64,000 bases of DNA from Eubacterium sp. (GCA_017938215.1 JAGBBZ010000020.1:19535-83534), one strand, 5' to 3'; positions 1 through 7,704 are shown, numbered from the stretch's first letter. Numbers and translations: made by a program. The notes: a model not told the origin generated them from the sequence alone.

Positions 1-1
1 A

Positions 2-472
2 AAGAAAAACAGTTTGCCTTTTGGGGAAAATCGTCAGAGAATGCATATGCCGTATGCAGGGGATGACTTCGTTTGTTGGAGAGAGACGAATAAGGACACA
101 GACGAGATTGAAATCTATATGTGCAATGCAGATGGTAGTGGGTTGTATAAATTACCTACGGGTGAAACATTTGAAACAGATAAAGGAGGTACCTGTGTAG
201 CCAATTCCATTGCCATGGGAGTGCGGGAAAACACAGTAATGCTGGCTACCTCTGATGGAATCTTTGAAGCGGATTGTGGGGATGACGAATTCTGTAAAGT
301 AGTGGGCGATGAAAAGGATAACTTGTATTATCTTGGCTCGGATAATTACTATGCACTAGGGGATGTGTACATCAGTGCGCAAGGTGAATATTATGTAACG
401 GACTTGGTGAAAAAAGGGAGTGCAGATAAATTTTACTGGTGTTCCTACACTCCAAAATCCCAGACAGATTAA
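2..472 (+). CDS. C-terminal part of an unidentified protein, possibly beta-propeller
   Basis: The reading frame is open to the left edge, so the gene starts outside the window and only its last ~156 residues are seen. No start codon with a ribosome site precedes the visible TTG at 14. The visible part has short repeated stretches of the type 'IYMCNADGSGLYKL' and 'DGIFEADCGDDEF', which resemble blades of TolB/DUF5050-like beta-propellers, but no diagnostic motif allows a family call. It has four cysteines and is acidic. It ends 71 nt before the structured element at 544-664. Function unknown; the propeller idea is inference from repeat rhythm only. Confidence 0.6.
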   Translation, partial: KKNSLPFGENRQRMHMPYAGDDFVCWRETNKDTDEIEIYMCNADGSGLYKLPTGETFETDKGGTCVANSIAMGVRENTVMLATSDGIFEADCGDDEFCKVVGDEKDNLYYLGSDNYYALGDVYISAQGEYYVTDLVKKGSADKFYWCSYTPKSQTD

Positions 473-543
473 TTGTTGATAATCGATTGATAGATGTCTT
501 GCGTCGTGTGAGAAATTGTGGAGATTTGTGAAAAAACAACAAG

Positions 544-664
544 AAAAAATATACCCAGTCGGAACATTAGGAAGCCGCTGGTACTTGGAACACGTATTTG
601 GTGTTCCTATGTACCACTGAGTGCTTCCGTTAGCGAGAGCGAGTTTCGAGAGGGTATATTTTTT
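544..664 (+). ncRNA. Structured intergenic element, copy A
   Basis: A nested fold can be drawn by hand. P1 is a perfect 13-bp pairing of 544-556 with 652-664 and its 3' strand ends in six T. P2 is 7 bp (559-565 with 643-649, one G-U). P3 is a long hairpin built from 570-575/623-628, 579-584/611-616 and 587-593/601-607. The 13-nt segment 629-641 (GTTAGCGAGAGCG) between P3 and P2 stays unpaired. The same architecture and a very similar 13-mer recur at 63763-63874 with different stem sequences that still pair. I do not recognise the family. It could be a transcribed RNA, a terminator-like 3' element, or a small palindromic mobile repeat. Direction is assigned only from the shared 13-mer. Confidence 0.6.
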
Positions 665-677
665 ATTGGTTGTTTTA

Positions 678-706
678 TTGCATAAACTCTCACAATTTTG
701 TATAAT
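678..706 (+). promoter_or_regulatory. Sigma-A type promoter for the PH-domain genes
   Basis: TTGCAT (678-683), a 17-nt spacer and TATAAT (701-706) sit 37 nt before the first PH-domain gene, just after structured element A. Confidence 0.65.
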
Positions 707-742
707 GATTTTTGACAAAACGTAACACAGGAGGGAACCAAT

Positions 743-1234
743 ATGAATTACCAAAAACTATCAAAAAAAGCAAAGGGATGTATGCTGGTGGCAGAGCTGA
801 TTCTAACGATTATTGTTACCGCAGTTATTCTCGTACCATGGAATGTATTCAAAGACAACATCACATTTATTTCGCCACTGCTCGTTTACGGCGTTGTGGC
901 GTTGATCTGGATTTTTAGCATCGCCACACCATTTATTCGCTACGAACGCTATCGCTATCGTTTCACCGATGAGGAAATTGACGTGAAAGAAGGAATTATT
1001 GGCGTCGAGAGAAATATCGTGCCCATCGAGCGTTTGCATAAAATCGCCATGCAGAGTGGCCCGATTGATCGTATGTTTGGCTTGACCAAAGTAATCGTAA
1101 CCACAGCAGGTGGTGATGTGACCATTCGCTTTTTGGAAGTGGAAAAGGCGGAGAAAATCGTGGAGCGATTAAAGACACGCATCAACCAGTATGCAAGAGC
1201 AGATAAAGATGCGAAGGGAGAGGCTCATGAATAA
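743..1234 (+). CDS. Small bacterial PH-domain (bPH2/DUF304) membrane protein, YdbS-like
   Basis: A 163-residue protein with two predicted membrane segments (about 12-33 and 43-65) followed by one bPH2 domain (about 70-148) containing the usual 'EGIIGVERNIVPIERLHKI' pattern. Pairs of such proteins, one with a single PH domain and one with several, are common in Firmicutes (YdbS/YdbT). Their exact role is uncertain; in Bacillus they have been linked to membrane and antimicrobial tolerance. The start ATG at 743 follows GGAGGG at 731-736. The next gene begins inside its last codons (8-nt overlap), so the two are translationally coupled. A promoter at 678-706 serves both. Confidence 0.85.
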   Translation: MNYQKLSKKAKGCMLVAELILTIIVTAVILVPWNVFKDNITFISPLLVYGVVALIWIFSIATPFIRYERYRYRFTDEEIDVKEGIIGVERNIVPIERLHKIAMQSGPIDRMFGLTKVIVTTAGGDVTIRFLEVEKAEKIVERLKTRINQYARADKDAKGEAHE

Positions 1235-2714
1235 AACGATACATACAAGAAATCATGTCAGCTACATTCTGGAGCAATTAGGAACCGCTTTGATCGCCAT
1301 TGGCTTGCTGATTTTAGGTCAGGGCGAATTGCTCACTGAAGGAATCGAGTTCCTTCGTCAGGGAAAAATATTGGAAGCGTTGATTGCTATGGGAGCGATT
1401 TTGGTCATAATTGCAGTGGTGGTAGGTTTTAGTGCATGGCGTTGGTATCGCACCTTTATTACTGTGGCGGACGGCACCCTTACCATCGAGCAAAATACCA
1501 TGAATAAGAAAAAGGATACCATTGCGGTGCAAAACATTTCCAATATCAATTTGGAACAAAATCTGTTCGAGATGATTATGGGAACCTATAAATTAAAACT
1601 CGACATTGACAGTCTCTCCACGGCGAATAAAACCGATGTGAAGATCGTGTTAAAAAGAGAAGACGCATACGCGATGAAAGATTTGATCATGACAATGATT
1701 AAAGAAGGGAAGGGGGAAGAGGCACAAGAAGAAGCAAATGACTTCATGGATGACCGTCAGGAAAGCGACTATGATGTTACATATACAGGGAAGGAAATTG
1801 TGAAGAACTGTATCATGAATACGTCGATTTTAGCGATAACAAGTTGTGTCGGCTTGTTCATTTCCAGCTTTGTAATTGCGGGAGAGCTGCTTTCTGAGGG
1901 GGAGGCGATCGGTGGCGTGATTGGCGGCTTCCTGATGCAATTTCTCGTGGCGGGAAGTGTTTTATGGGCGTTGATTAAAAGTTGGTTGGCGGACTATCGC
2001 TTTCGTGCAAAACGAGAGAACGATAAAGTATACGTTCGTTGTGGCGTATTAAAGATACGCAAATATGCCGTTCCGGTAGAGAAAATCAATGCCATCTGCA
2101 TTCGCTCTACCTTCCTTGGACGCTTGTGCAAGCATGCCTATGTAAAAGTAATTAACGTAGGCGGAGAGGATGAAGATGTGGACGGTATGAAGCTGATGCT
2201 TTTCGAACCGATAGCAAAATTAGGAGAGCATTTGAAAGTGTTGTTGCCGGAAATTGAGATTCCGAAGTTTACCATAACAAAGCAGCCGACACGAGTGTTG
2301 GTGCGCAATCTAATAGTAGCTACGCTGGTTATGGGGTGTGCTGCGGGTGGTTTTACTGCCGGCTTTGTAATGACTGCAGAGCGGTACCCAATGTGGTGGA
2401 TGTATGCGATCCTGGCGGGAATTTATGCATTTGTAGTCCTGTGTGTGGTGTTGACATACGGTACTGCAGGAATCGCTGTATTGGAACATTATGTTGTGAT
2501 TCGCAGTGGAACCTTTGGGAAAACCATCGAGATCATTCCTTATGAAAAAATACAATACATCAATACAAAAAGTGGGCTTATTGATCGCTGGTTACACCTT
2601 CGCCGAGGTTCTATAGCGATTTTGGCAAGCACTGCAAGCCAGAACCAGAGCTTCGGACGCTTTCCGGAAGAGCAGATTGACAAGCTGGTGGAAAAATTCC
2701 GAGAGACGTACTAG
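1227..2714 (+). CDS. Multi-domain bacterial PH-domain membrane protein, YdbT-like
   Basis: This 495-residue protein has three hydrophobic hairpins (about 15-68, 200-250, 355-408), each followed by a bPH2/DUF304 domain, the layout of YdbT. The conserved phrase 'V..QNISNINLEQNLFEMIMGTYKLKLDID' marks the first domain and 'IPYEKIQYINTKSGLIDRWL' the last. I chose ATG 1227 over the upstream in-frame ATG at 1191 because AGGGAGAGG lies just before it and because it overlaps the stop of the preceding gene by 8 nt, a typical coupled arrangement. The partner gene encodes the single-domain YdbS-like protein, and the two probably form one membrane complex. Biochemical role not established. Confidence 0.85.
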   Translation: MNKTIHTRNHVSYILEQLGTALIAIGLLILGQGELLTEGIEFLRQGKILEALIAMGAILVIIAVVVGFSAWRWYRTFITVADGTLTIEQNTMNKKKDTIAVQNISNINLEQNLFEMIMGTYKLKLDIDSLSTANKTDVKIVLKREDAYAMKDLIMTMIKEGKGEEAQEEANDFMDDRQESDYDVTYTGKEIVKNCIMNTSILAITSCVGLFISSFVIAGELLSEGEAIGGVIGGFLMQFLVAGSVLWALIKSWLADYRFRAKRENDKVYVRCGVLKIRKYAVPVEKINAICIRSTFLGRLCKHAYVKVINVGGEDEDVDGMKLMLFEPIAKLGEHLKVLLPEIEIPKFTITKQPTRVLVRNLIVATLVMGCAAGGFTAGFVMTAERYPMWWMYAILAGIYAFVVLCVVLTYGTAGIAVLEHYVVIRSGTFGKTIEIIPYEKIQYINTKSGLIDRWLHLRRGSIAILASTASQNQSFGRFPEEQIDKLVEKFRETY

Positions 2715-2718
2715 CGTA

Positions 2719-2747
2719 TTGCAAGAGCGATACATTTGTGATACAAT
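2719..2747 (+). promoter_or_regulatory. Promoter of the toxin-antitoxin pair
   Basis: TTGCAA (2719-2724), a 17-nt spacer and TACAAT (2742-2747) lie directly upstream of the antitoxin gene. Confidence 0.6.
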
Positions 2748-2774
2748 GATTAAAAATGAAAGGTGGAATGAGAT

Positions 2775-3074
2775 ATGGCAACAAAAACTGCGAATGTGTT
2801 GGCACGCATTGAACCTGAAACGAAAGAGCAAGCGGAATTGATTTTATCGCAATTGGGTGTTCCAGCGTCCGTTGTGATTAATATGCTATACAAACAGATT
2901 ATTAGGACTAAGAGTATTCCGTTTGAAATTACTTTGGAATCCACACCGATAGCGCGAGATGAAATGTCTACAATGGATTTTAATATTATGATGGAGAATG
3001 GTCTAAAGGACGCGAAAGCAGATCGCTCAAAAGCTGCAACAAAGGTGTTTGAAGAATTGCGACGGGAGATTTAA
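2775..3074 (+). CDS. RelB/DinJ-family antitoxin
   Basis: A 99-residue protein whose N-terminal ~50 residues fit the ribbon-helix-helix DNA-binding fold of RelB/DinJ antitoxins ('NVLARIEPETKEQAELILSQLG' followed by a VVINMLYKQI helix). The C-terminal half would wrap and neutralise the toxin. ATG 2775 follows AAAGGTGG. The toxin gene starts 3 nt after its stop, so the pair is coupled. Members usually repress their own promoter, here the one at 2719-2747, and repression is strengthened by the toxin complex. Autoregulation is inferred from the family; no operator was identified. Confidence 0.85.
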   Translation: MATKTANVLARIEPETKEQAELILSQLGVPASVVINMLYKQIIRTKSIPFEITLESTPIARDEMSTMDFNIMMENGLKDAKADRSKAATKVFEELRREI

Positions 3075-3077
3075 CCT

Positions 3078-3413
3078 ATGGCAAATGAGTATTTTGTGAA
3101 AATTACCGAGTATGCCCAAGGACAAATGAGAGGAATTTTGCAATATATTGCGAACGAGTTAGATAATCCGGATGCTGCACGACATACTCTTGATACCTTG
3201 GAAGAATCTATTTGCTCGCTATCGCAACTGCCGGAAAGGTTTGCCTTAACAGAAGAAGAGCCGTGGCGGAGTTTTGGGGTTCATAAGTTGATGGTTAAGA
3301 ATTTTCTGGTTTATTATTGGATCGATAAAGAACAGAATATAGTACAAGTCACTGCTATTGTTTATTATAAAAGAAATCAGAAAAGCCAATTGGAGCAGAT
3401 GAAATGGGAGTGA
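3078..3413 (+). CDS. RelE/ParE-superfamily toxin
   Basis: A 111-residue protein of the RelE/ParE fold. It starts 3 nt after the antitoxin stop. Recognisable blocks are the N-terminal 'ITEYAQGQMRGILQYIANEL' helix pair, the central 'LSQLPERFAL' segment and the C-terminal 'VKNFLVYYWID...VQVTAIVYYKRNQ' strands typical of the family. RelE members cut mRNA on the ribosome while ParE members poison gyrase; the sequence alone does not decide between them. Together with the upstream RelB-like protein it forms a type II toxin-antitoxin module placed directly ahead of the infC operon. Confidence 0.85.
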   Translation: MANEYFVKITEYAQGQMRGILQYIANELDNPDAARHTLDTLEESICSLSQLPERFALTEEEPWRSFGVHKLMVKNFLVYYWIDKEQNIVQVTAIVYYKRNQKSQLEQMKWE

Positions 3414-3471
3414 GTTCCGAAGGGATATGATTTACAACAATTGCTTTCTTGCAAAAACCAACAAAAACCCC

Positions 3472-3501
3472 TTGACAACACCATTTTACCTGTGATATTA
3501 T
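3472..3501 (+). promoter_or_regulatory. Promoter of the infC-rpmI-rplT operon
   Basis: TTGACA (3472-3477), an 18-nt spacer and TATTAT (3496-3501). The start of transcription would fall near 3508, giving a leader of about 150 nt before infC. Confidence 0.75.
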
Positions 3502-3506
3502 AAAAA

Positions 3507-3578
3507 ACGGTACAAAAAGCAGAGTTATCCACTCTCACCTTGCCGCCTTCGATGCGCGCGCATGGTCAACCGTTTTTT
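3507..3578 (+). promoter_or_regulatory. Leader attenuator of infC-rpmI-rplT (L20-leader-like)
   Basis: ACGGT at 3507-3511 can pair with ACCGT at 3569-3573, followed by a run of six T (3573-3578). On DNA the pairing extends to 10 bp (3502-3511 with 3569-3578). The enclosed region holds a GAGT/ACTC hairpin (3522-3534) and a palindromic ATGCGCGCGCAT hairpin. In Bacillus this operon is controlled by L20 binding a leader that ends in an intrinsic terminator; position and T-run here fit the same mode. Identity as an L20 leader is inferred from position and shape, not from a covariance search. Confidence 0.6.
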
Positions 3579-3648
3579 CATCATGAAAGAATATTGCGTT
3601 TATGTGGATAGCTGGCTTTAAAAACAGTTATCTTTTTTTATTTCATTT

Positions 3649-3664
3649 GGAGGTGCACATTATT
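3649..3664 (+). promoter_or_regulatory. Ribosome site fixing a non-canonical AUU start for infC
   Basis: GGAGGTG (3649-3655) is followed 8 nt after GGAGG by ATT at 3662-3664. The first in-frame ATG after it (3674) would be about 20 nt from the site, too far, and the ATG at 3602 is upstream of it. AUU starts let IF3 repress its own translation. Confidence 0.75.
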
Positions 3665-4168
3665 AGCGATTTAATGATTAACGAACAGATCCGTGATAAA
3701 GAAGTTCGCGTGATCGGTCCGGACGGAGAACAGTTGGGAATTATGTCGGCCAAAGAGGCTTATTTAAAGGCAAAGGATGCCGATCTTGACTTGGTAAAGA
3801 TTGCTCCTACCGCAAAGCCACCGGTTTGTAAGATTATTAATTACGGAAAATTCCGTTACGAACAGGCACGCAAGGAGAAAGAGGCCAAGAAAAAACAAAA
3901 AACCATTGATGTCAAAGAGATTCGTTTGTCTCCAAACATTGACACCAATGATTTGAACACAAAAGCAAACCAGGCACGCAAATTCCTGTCCAAGGGTGAC
4001 AAAGTGAAAGTAACCCTTCGTTTCAGAGGTCGTGAGATGGCGCACAAAGATGTTGGTCGCGAAGTATTGAACGCGTTCTTCGAAAAGTTAGAAGACGTGG
4101 CTGCGGTTGACAAAGAGGCGAAAATGGAAGGAAGAAGCATGGTTATGTTTTTAACAGCCGCAAAATAA
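3662..4168 (+). CDS. infC: Translation initiation factor IF-3
   Basis: IF3 binds the 30S subunit, prevents premature joining with 50S and proofreads start-codon and initiator-tRNA selection. The 168-residue protein begins I(M)SDLMINEQIRDKEVRVIG, the standard IF3 N-domain opening, and has the lysine-rich linker 'RKEKEAKKKQK' near the middle and the C-domain signature 'GDKVKVTLRFRGREM'. Length is normal. The start is ATT at 3662, set by GGAGGTG 8 nt upstream; using the upstream ATG at 3602 would add 20 unusual residues and ignore that site. It is first in the conserved operon with rpmI and rplT, and is preceded by an attenuator-like leader. IF3 probably autoregulates through the AUU codon, as known in enterobacteria. 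Confidence 0.97.
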   Translation: MSDLMINEQIRDKEVRVIGPDGEQLGIMSAKEAYLKAKDADLDLVKIAPTAKPPVCKIINYGKFRYEQARKEKEAKKKQKTIDVKEIRLSPNIDTNDLNTKANQARKFLSKGDKVKVTLRFRGREMAHKDVGREVLNAFFEKLEDVAAVDKEAKMEGRSMVMFLTAAK

Positions 4169-4212
4169 TGATAGAAAATTGATCTATCAAATATAAATGG
4201 AGGAAATTTATC

Positions 4213-4416
4213 ATGGCAAATCAGAAAATGAAAACCAAAAGAGCTGCTGCAAAGCGCTTCAAAGTTACCGGAAGTGGTAAACTTGTTAGAAACAAAGCAT
4301 ATAAAAGTCACATCTTGACAAAGAAGACAACTAAGAGAAAAAGAAATCTTAGAAAGTCCACTCTTGTAGATGACACTAACGTTAAGACAATGAAGAAGAT
4401 TATGCCATATATCTAA
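4213..4416 (+). CDS. rpmI: 50S ribosomal protein L35
   Basis: A 67-residue basic protein with the L35 signature near the N-terminus ('[20 protein letters not shown]') and a conserved C-terminal '[11 protein letters not shown]'. It is a late-assembling component of the large subunit. ATG 4213 follows GGAGG at 4200-4204. It lies 44 nt after infC and 27 nt before rplT, the classic order. Expression should follow the leader attenuator upstream of infC. Confidence 0.98.
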   Translation: MANQKMKTKRAAAKRFKVTGSGKLVRNKAYKSHILTKKTTKRKRNLRKSTLVDDTNVKTMKKIMPYI

Positions 4417-4443
4417 TGGTTTATCAAAGGAGGTAAATGACAA

Positions 4444-4800
4444 ATGGCTAGAATTAAAGGCGGATTGAACGCAAAGAAAAAACATAAAAGAGTATTAAAG
4501 TTAGCAAAAGGTTATAGAGGAGCGAGATCCAAACAGTATCGTGTAGCAAAACAGTCTGTTATGCGTGCGTTGGAGACTTCTTATACAGGTAGAAAACAGA
4601 GAAAAAGACAGTTCAGACAGTTGTGGATTGCTCGTATCAACGCAGCAGCTCGTATCAATGGACTTTCTTACAGCAAATTTATGTATGGTTTGAAACTCGC
4701 TGGAGTTGACGTTAACCGTAAAATGCTTTCTGAGATGGCAATCAGCGATCCAGAGGGATTTGCTACACTTGTTGACGTAGCAAAGAGCAAACTTGCTTAA
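4444..4800 (+). CDS. rplT: 50S ribosomal protein L20
   Basis: A 118-residue protein that binds 23S rRNA early in large-subunit assembly and, in Bacillus, represses its own operon by binding the leader mRNA. The family opening '[26 protein letters not shown]' and the central '[18 protein letters not shown]' block are intact and the length is standard. ATG 4444 follows AAAGGAGG at 4427-4434. It is the last gene of the operon, with a terminator hairpin just after the stop. Confidence 0.98.
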   Translation: MARIKGGLNAKKKHKRVLKLAKGYRGARSKQYRVAKQSVMRALETSYTGRKQRKRQFRQLWIARINAAARINGLSYSKFMYGLKLAGVDVNRKMLSEMAISDPEGFATLVDVAKSKLA

Positions 4801-4813
4801 TAGGTAACTTTTC

Positions 4814-4850
4814 GGAAGGGTACTTCAGGGTTTGAGGTGCCCTTTCCTTT
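4814..4850 (+). terminator. Intrinsic terminator of the rplT operon
   Basis: GGAAGGGTACTTC (4814-4826) pairs with 4834-4847 (GAGGTGCCCTTTCC, one bulge), followed by TTTG. Confidence 0.75.
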
Positions 4851-4893
4851 GTTATGTGAGAATGTATAAAAGAATGAAAAAGGGGCGAAAATA

Positions 4894-6654
4894 TTGAAGA
4901 AATATATAAAATGGATTAGTGCATGGTTGCTTTGTGCCATGATTCTAGGGGAGATTGCGGAATGTCCAAAAGAAAGTGAGAGCACCGTTTTTGCTGCGGG
5001 ACAGCAGGAAGATGTTCCGAAAGGGAGTAGTGATTCGGAACATGGAGATAGCGCAGCGCGAGAGACAGTGAATCCACCTACTCAGACACCTTCTGGTGGA
5101 AGTGTGATTCCGGGAACCGTGATTTTGCCATCGACGTCACCGGCTGTATCCCCTTGCGTGACACCAACTGTGACACCGATTGCTACACCAAAGTCAGAAG
5201 CCCTCATCTTGGAAAATAAAGGGGCAAAATACTCCACGGGTGGTCAAAAAGGAATTGGCTATGGAAAAGTAAAGAAAGTGAAAATTTATCATATAAATGC
5301 CTATGTAACAGATCCGATAAAACTCCAACCATCTCGGCCATCTACATACAAAGTGGTAGGCGGAATCAGTAAAAAAGAGGCGAAGAAAATCAAAGTTTCC
5401 ACAACGGGAGTTGTTACTTGTAAAGACAAAACAAAGGATAAGAAGCAGTATGCCATTGTTTCGATAACAGCAAAAGATACGAAAGAAACCATCTATGTAT
5501 ATTTGTATTTTGCGCCGGCATTGTACGCGAAGAGTGCAAAAAAACAGGTGGTGTATCAAGGAAAGACAGCGAAGCTTCTTATGAACTATGGGTGGAAGAA
5601 AGTTACCTTTCAGAGTTCTAAGACAAAGGTGGCGCGGGTGGACAAAAAAGGGAAAATAACTGCTCGAAAAAAAGGAAAGACCACGATTATAGTGAAAGTG
5701 AAAGGTTCGGATAAAAATCAGGTAAAATTAACAGTACGAGTGAAGGAAGAACCATGGCTTGTCAATGACAAGGACACGGTATACAGTTACGAGGACATGA
5801 CGAAGGATCTGCGAGAGATTGCATGGAAATATCGTGGAAAAGTATCCTTGCAAAATCTGGGGTCCAGCGAGGATGGAAGAAATATCTGGTGTCTGCGCAT
5901 GGGAAATGCGTCGGCGAGAAATAAAGTTTTGATCAATGCTGGTATTCATGCTCGTGAGTGGCTGAATCCGCAGATGATCGTGCGCAAGTGCGAAGAGATT
6001 TTGCGCGAATACCCGGACTATAAGCAGGCTCTTGGTAGGACATGTGTCTATGTGGTGCCGATGATTAATCCGGATGGAATCGCCATCTCTCAGTATGGAT
6101 TTGGCGTAATCCGTTCGCCAAAACTGCGTAAAATCTGTCAAAAGACAAAAGCGTCCTATCGTACGTGGAAGGGAAATGCGCGTGGAGTGAACTTGAACTT
6201 CAACTTCCCGGCAGGATGGAATCCGAAGGATAAGAAGAAAAAGCCGGACGGCATCACCTATCCGGGCAAGAAAGCAGCATCCGAAAAAGAGACGCGAGTG
6301 ATGATGTCTCTTGTAAATCGTATGTCGGGATTAAAGGGCGCATTGAACTATCATTCCACAGGAAGCATTTTGTATTGGAACTACAATGTGGAAAGCAATG
6401 CATCTCTTTACAGCAGGCAGAGAGCGTTGGCATATAAGGTGAATTCCTATACCAAGTATCGTTTGATGCCAAAATCCATCAGTACAGACCCGAATGGCGG
6501 ATTTGGTGATTGGCTTATTTATACCAAGAAGATACCGAATGTTACGGTGGAAACGGGGTCTGTCATGTGTCCGTTGCCATTTTCGCAGATGAAAAAAATA
6601 ACGAGAGAAAATACGGGAGTATTGTCTTGGTTTGTGAAAAACTACATCGGTTAG
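4894..6654 (+). CDS. Secreted Ig-like/M14-family zinc carboxypeptidase-like protein
   Basis: A 586-residue secreted protein. Residues 1-30 form a signal peptide; about 50-100 is a Pro/Thr/Ser linker; about 205-285 is a lysine-rich Ig-like (BIG2-type) domain; about 290-586 is an M14 metallopeptidase domain. Zinc ligands H352 and E355 (in 'GIHAREW') and H487 ('NYHST') and the catalytic E553 ('VETGS') are present. The usual substrate-carboxylate arginine in 'D-L-N-R-N-F' is replaced: the sequence is NLNFNFP, so specificity is likely altered. Candidate substrates are peptides or peptidoglycan stem peptides. The start is TTG 4894 after AGGGG; no upstream ATG fits. It is a single gene after the rplT terminator. 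Confidence 0.85.
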   Translation: MKKYIKWISAWLLCAMILGEIAECPKESESTVFAAGQQEDVPKGSSDSEHGDSAARETVNPPTQTPSGGSVIPGTVILPSTSPAVSPCVTPTVTPIATPKSEALILENKGAKYSTGGQKGIGYGKVKKVKIYHINAYVTDPIKLQPSRPSTYKVVGGISKKEAKKIKVSTTGVVTCKDKTKDKKQYAIVSITAKDTKETIYVYLYFAPALYAKSAKKQVVYQGKTAKLLMNYGWKKVTFQSSKTKVARVDKKGKITARKKGKTTIIVKVKGSDKNQVKLTVRVKEEPWLVNDKDTVYSYEDMTKDLREIAWKYRGKVSLQNLGSSEDGRNIWCLRMGNASARNKVLINAGIHAREWLNPQMIVRKCEEILREYPDYKQALGRTCVYVVPMINPDGIAISQYGFGVIRSPKLRKICQKTKASYRTWKGNARGVNLNFNFPAGWNPKDKKKKPDGITYPGKKAASEKETRVMMSLVNRMSGLKGALNYHSTGSILYWNYNVESNASLYSRQRALAYKVNSYTKYRLMPKSISTDPNGGFGDWLIYTKKIPNVTVETGSVMCPLPFSQMKKITRENTGVLSWFVKNYIG

Positions 6655-6731
6655 AAGACCGCGCAAGCACGATAATTCGTTGATTTCATACATTAATCCT
6701 GAATTGTTACAAAAAAAATTCAAAAAAGTAT

Positions 6732-6760
6732 TTGACAAGAGTGAAAAAATTTGATATGAT
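6732..6760 (+). promoter_or_regulatory. Promoter of tRNA-Leu(AAG)
   Basis: TTGACA (6732-6737), a 17-nt spacer and TATGAT (6755-6760), 23 nt before the tRNA. Confidence 0.8.
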
Positions 6761-6783
6761 AGTCAAGCAGTGTGAAATTGCAT

Positions 6784-6866
6784 GCGGAGTTGCTGGAATT
6801 GGCAGACAGGCATGACTAAGGATCATGTGTCTCTGAGACGTGTGGGTTCAAGTCCCATACTCCGCA
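6784..6866 (+). tRNA. tRNA-Leu, anticodon AAG
   Basis: An 83-nt class II tRNA. Acceptor GCGGAGU pairs with ACUCCGC (6859-6865) and A73 follows. The anticodon stem CAUGA/UCAUG closes loop CUAAGGA, so the anticodon is AAG. The long variable arm GUCUC-UGA-GAC and the T-loop GUUCAAGUC are intact. No CCA is encoded. AAG with A34, probably deaminated to inosine, is uncommon in bacteria, where GAG usually reads CUU/CUC. Confidence 0.92.
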
Positions 6867-6904
6867 TTTACTTTTTGAAATCTCTTTGTAAGTGTTTCAT
6901 TTTT

Positions 6905-6932
6905 ACCGCCGATTGTATCGGCGGTTTTTATT
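6905..6932 (+). terminator. Terminator after tRNA-Leu(AAG)
   Basis: ACCGCCGAT (6905-6913), 3-nt loop, ATCGGCGGT (6917-6925), then a T-rich stretch. Confidence 0.85.
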
Positions 6933-6959
6933 TTATAAAATCAGAAAGGGATGAGGAAA

Positions 6960-7694
6960 ATGAACGCGAAAAAAATAGGAAGAATTCTATTCGGGGCGCT
7001 GGGAGTTTTGGGAATCGCAGTGATAGTAGGAGTAGGAGCCACACATACATCGGCGGCTGCGAAAGAACAAAAAGTCATTGCTATTGACGCTGGCCATCAG
7101 CTACGAGGAAATTCGACTCTTGAACCGAATGCGCCGGGGTCAAAGGTGAAAAAGGCCAAGGTGACATCGGGAACCAGTGGGGTTGCCACGAAGTTGCCGG
7201 AATATAAGTTGAATCTTCAAGTGGCGAAGAAATTAAGAAAAGAATTGGAAAAACGTGGTTACAAAGTTGTGATGATCCGCACCAAGCATAATGTAAATAT
7301 TTCCAACGTAAAACGAGCAAAGATTGCGAATGAAGCCAAAGCGGATGCATTTATCCGAATTCATGCCAATGGAGCTGGCAGTTCGTCGGTGGCGGGTGCA
7401 TTGACGATGGCACCATCCAACAAGAATAAATATTTGTCCCAAAAAGTTCGCAAAGCCAGCCAGAAACTTTCAAAGAAAGTGATTCAGAAGTTTTGCAAGG
7501 CCACAGGCGCGAGAAATCGTGGTGTCTTGTATTCTGACACCATGACGGGGATAAACTGGTGCAAAGTGCCGGTAACGATTGTGGAAATGGGCTTTATGAG
7601 TAACCCGACAGAAGATCGCAAGATGGCTACATCGACTTACCAAAAGAAGATGGTAAAGGGAATTGCAAACGGCATCGATGCATTTTTGAAATAA
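6960..7694 (+). CDS. Secreted N-acetylmuramoyl-L-alanine amidase (Amidase_3)
   Basis: A peptidoglycan hydrolase that cleaves the MurNAc-L-Ala bond. After a membrane/signal segment (about residues 8-32) the Amidase_3 domain carries the zinc-binding 'AIDAGHQ', the 'FIRIHANG' block and the C-terminal catalytic 'VEMGFMSNPTED'. It has no cell-wall-binding repeats, so it is a minimal single-domain enzyme of 244 residues. I prefer ATG 6960 to ATG 6951, because AGAAAGGG ends immediately before 6951 but sits 9 nt from 6960. It lies alone between a terminator at 6905-6932 and the promoter at 7705-7733. Role may be daughter-cell separation, remodelling or spore-related lysis; the sequence does not decide. 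Confidence 0.9.
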   Translation: MNAKKIGRILFGALGVLGIAVIVGVGATHTSAAAKEQKVIAIDAGHQLRGNSTLEPNAPGSKVKKAKVTSGTSGVATKLPEYKLNLQVAKKLRKELEKRGYKVVMIRTKHNVNISNVKRAKIANEAKADAFIRIHANGAGSSSVAGALTMAPSNKNKYLSQKVRKASQKLSKKVIQKFCKATGARNRGVLYSDTMTGINWCKVPVTIVEMGFMSNPTEDRKMATSTYQKKMVKGIANGIDAFLK

Positions 7695-7704
7695 TGAAAA
7701 AACA

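Noticed and set aside
544-664. Retron, hammerhead or twister ribozyme
   Set aside because: No reverse transcriptase nearby, and the core motifs of these ribozymes as I know them are not present.
356-754. 132-codon open frame on the minus strand
   Set aside because: It runs through the palindromic element A and the promoter, has no ribosome site, and its protein has no recognisable features.
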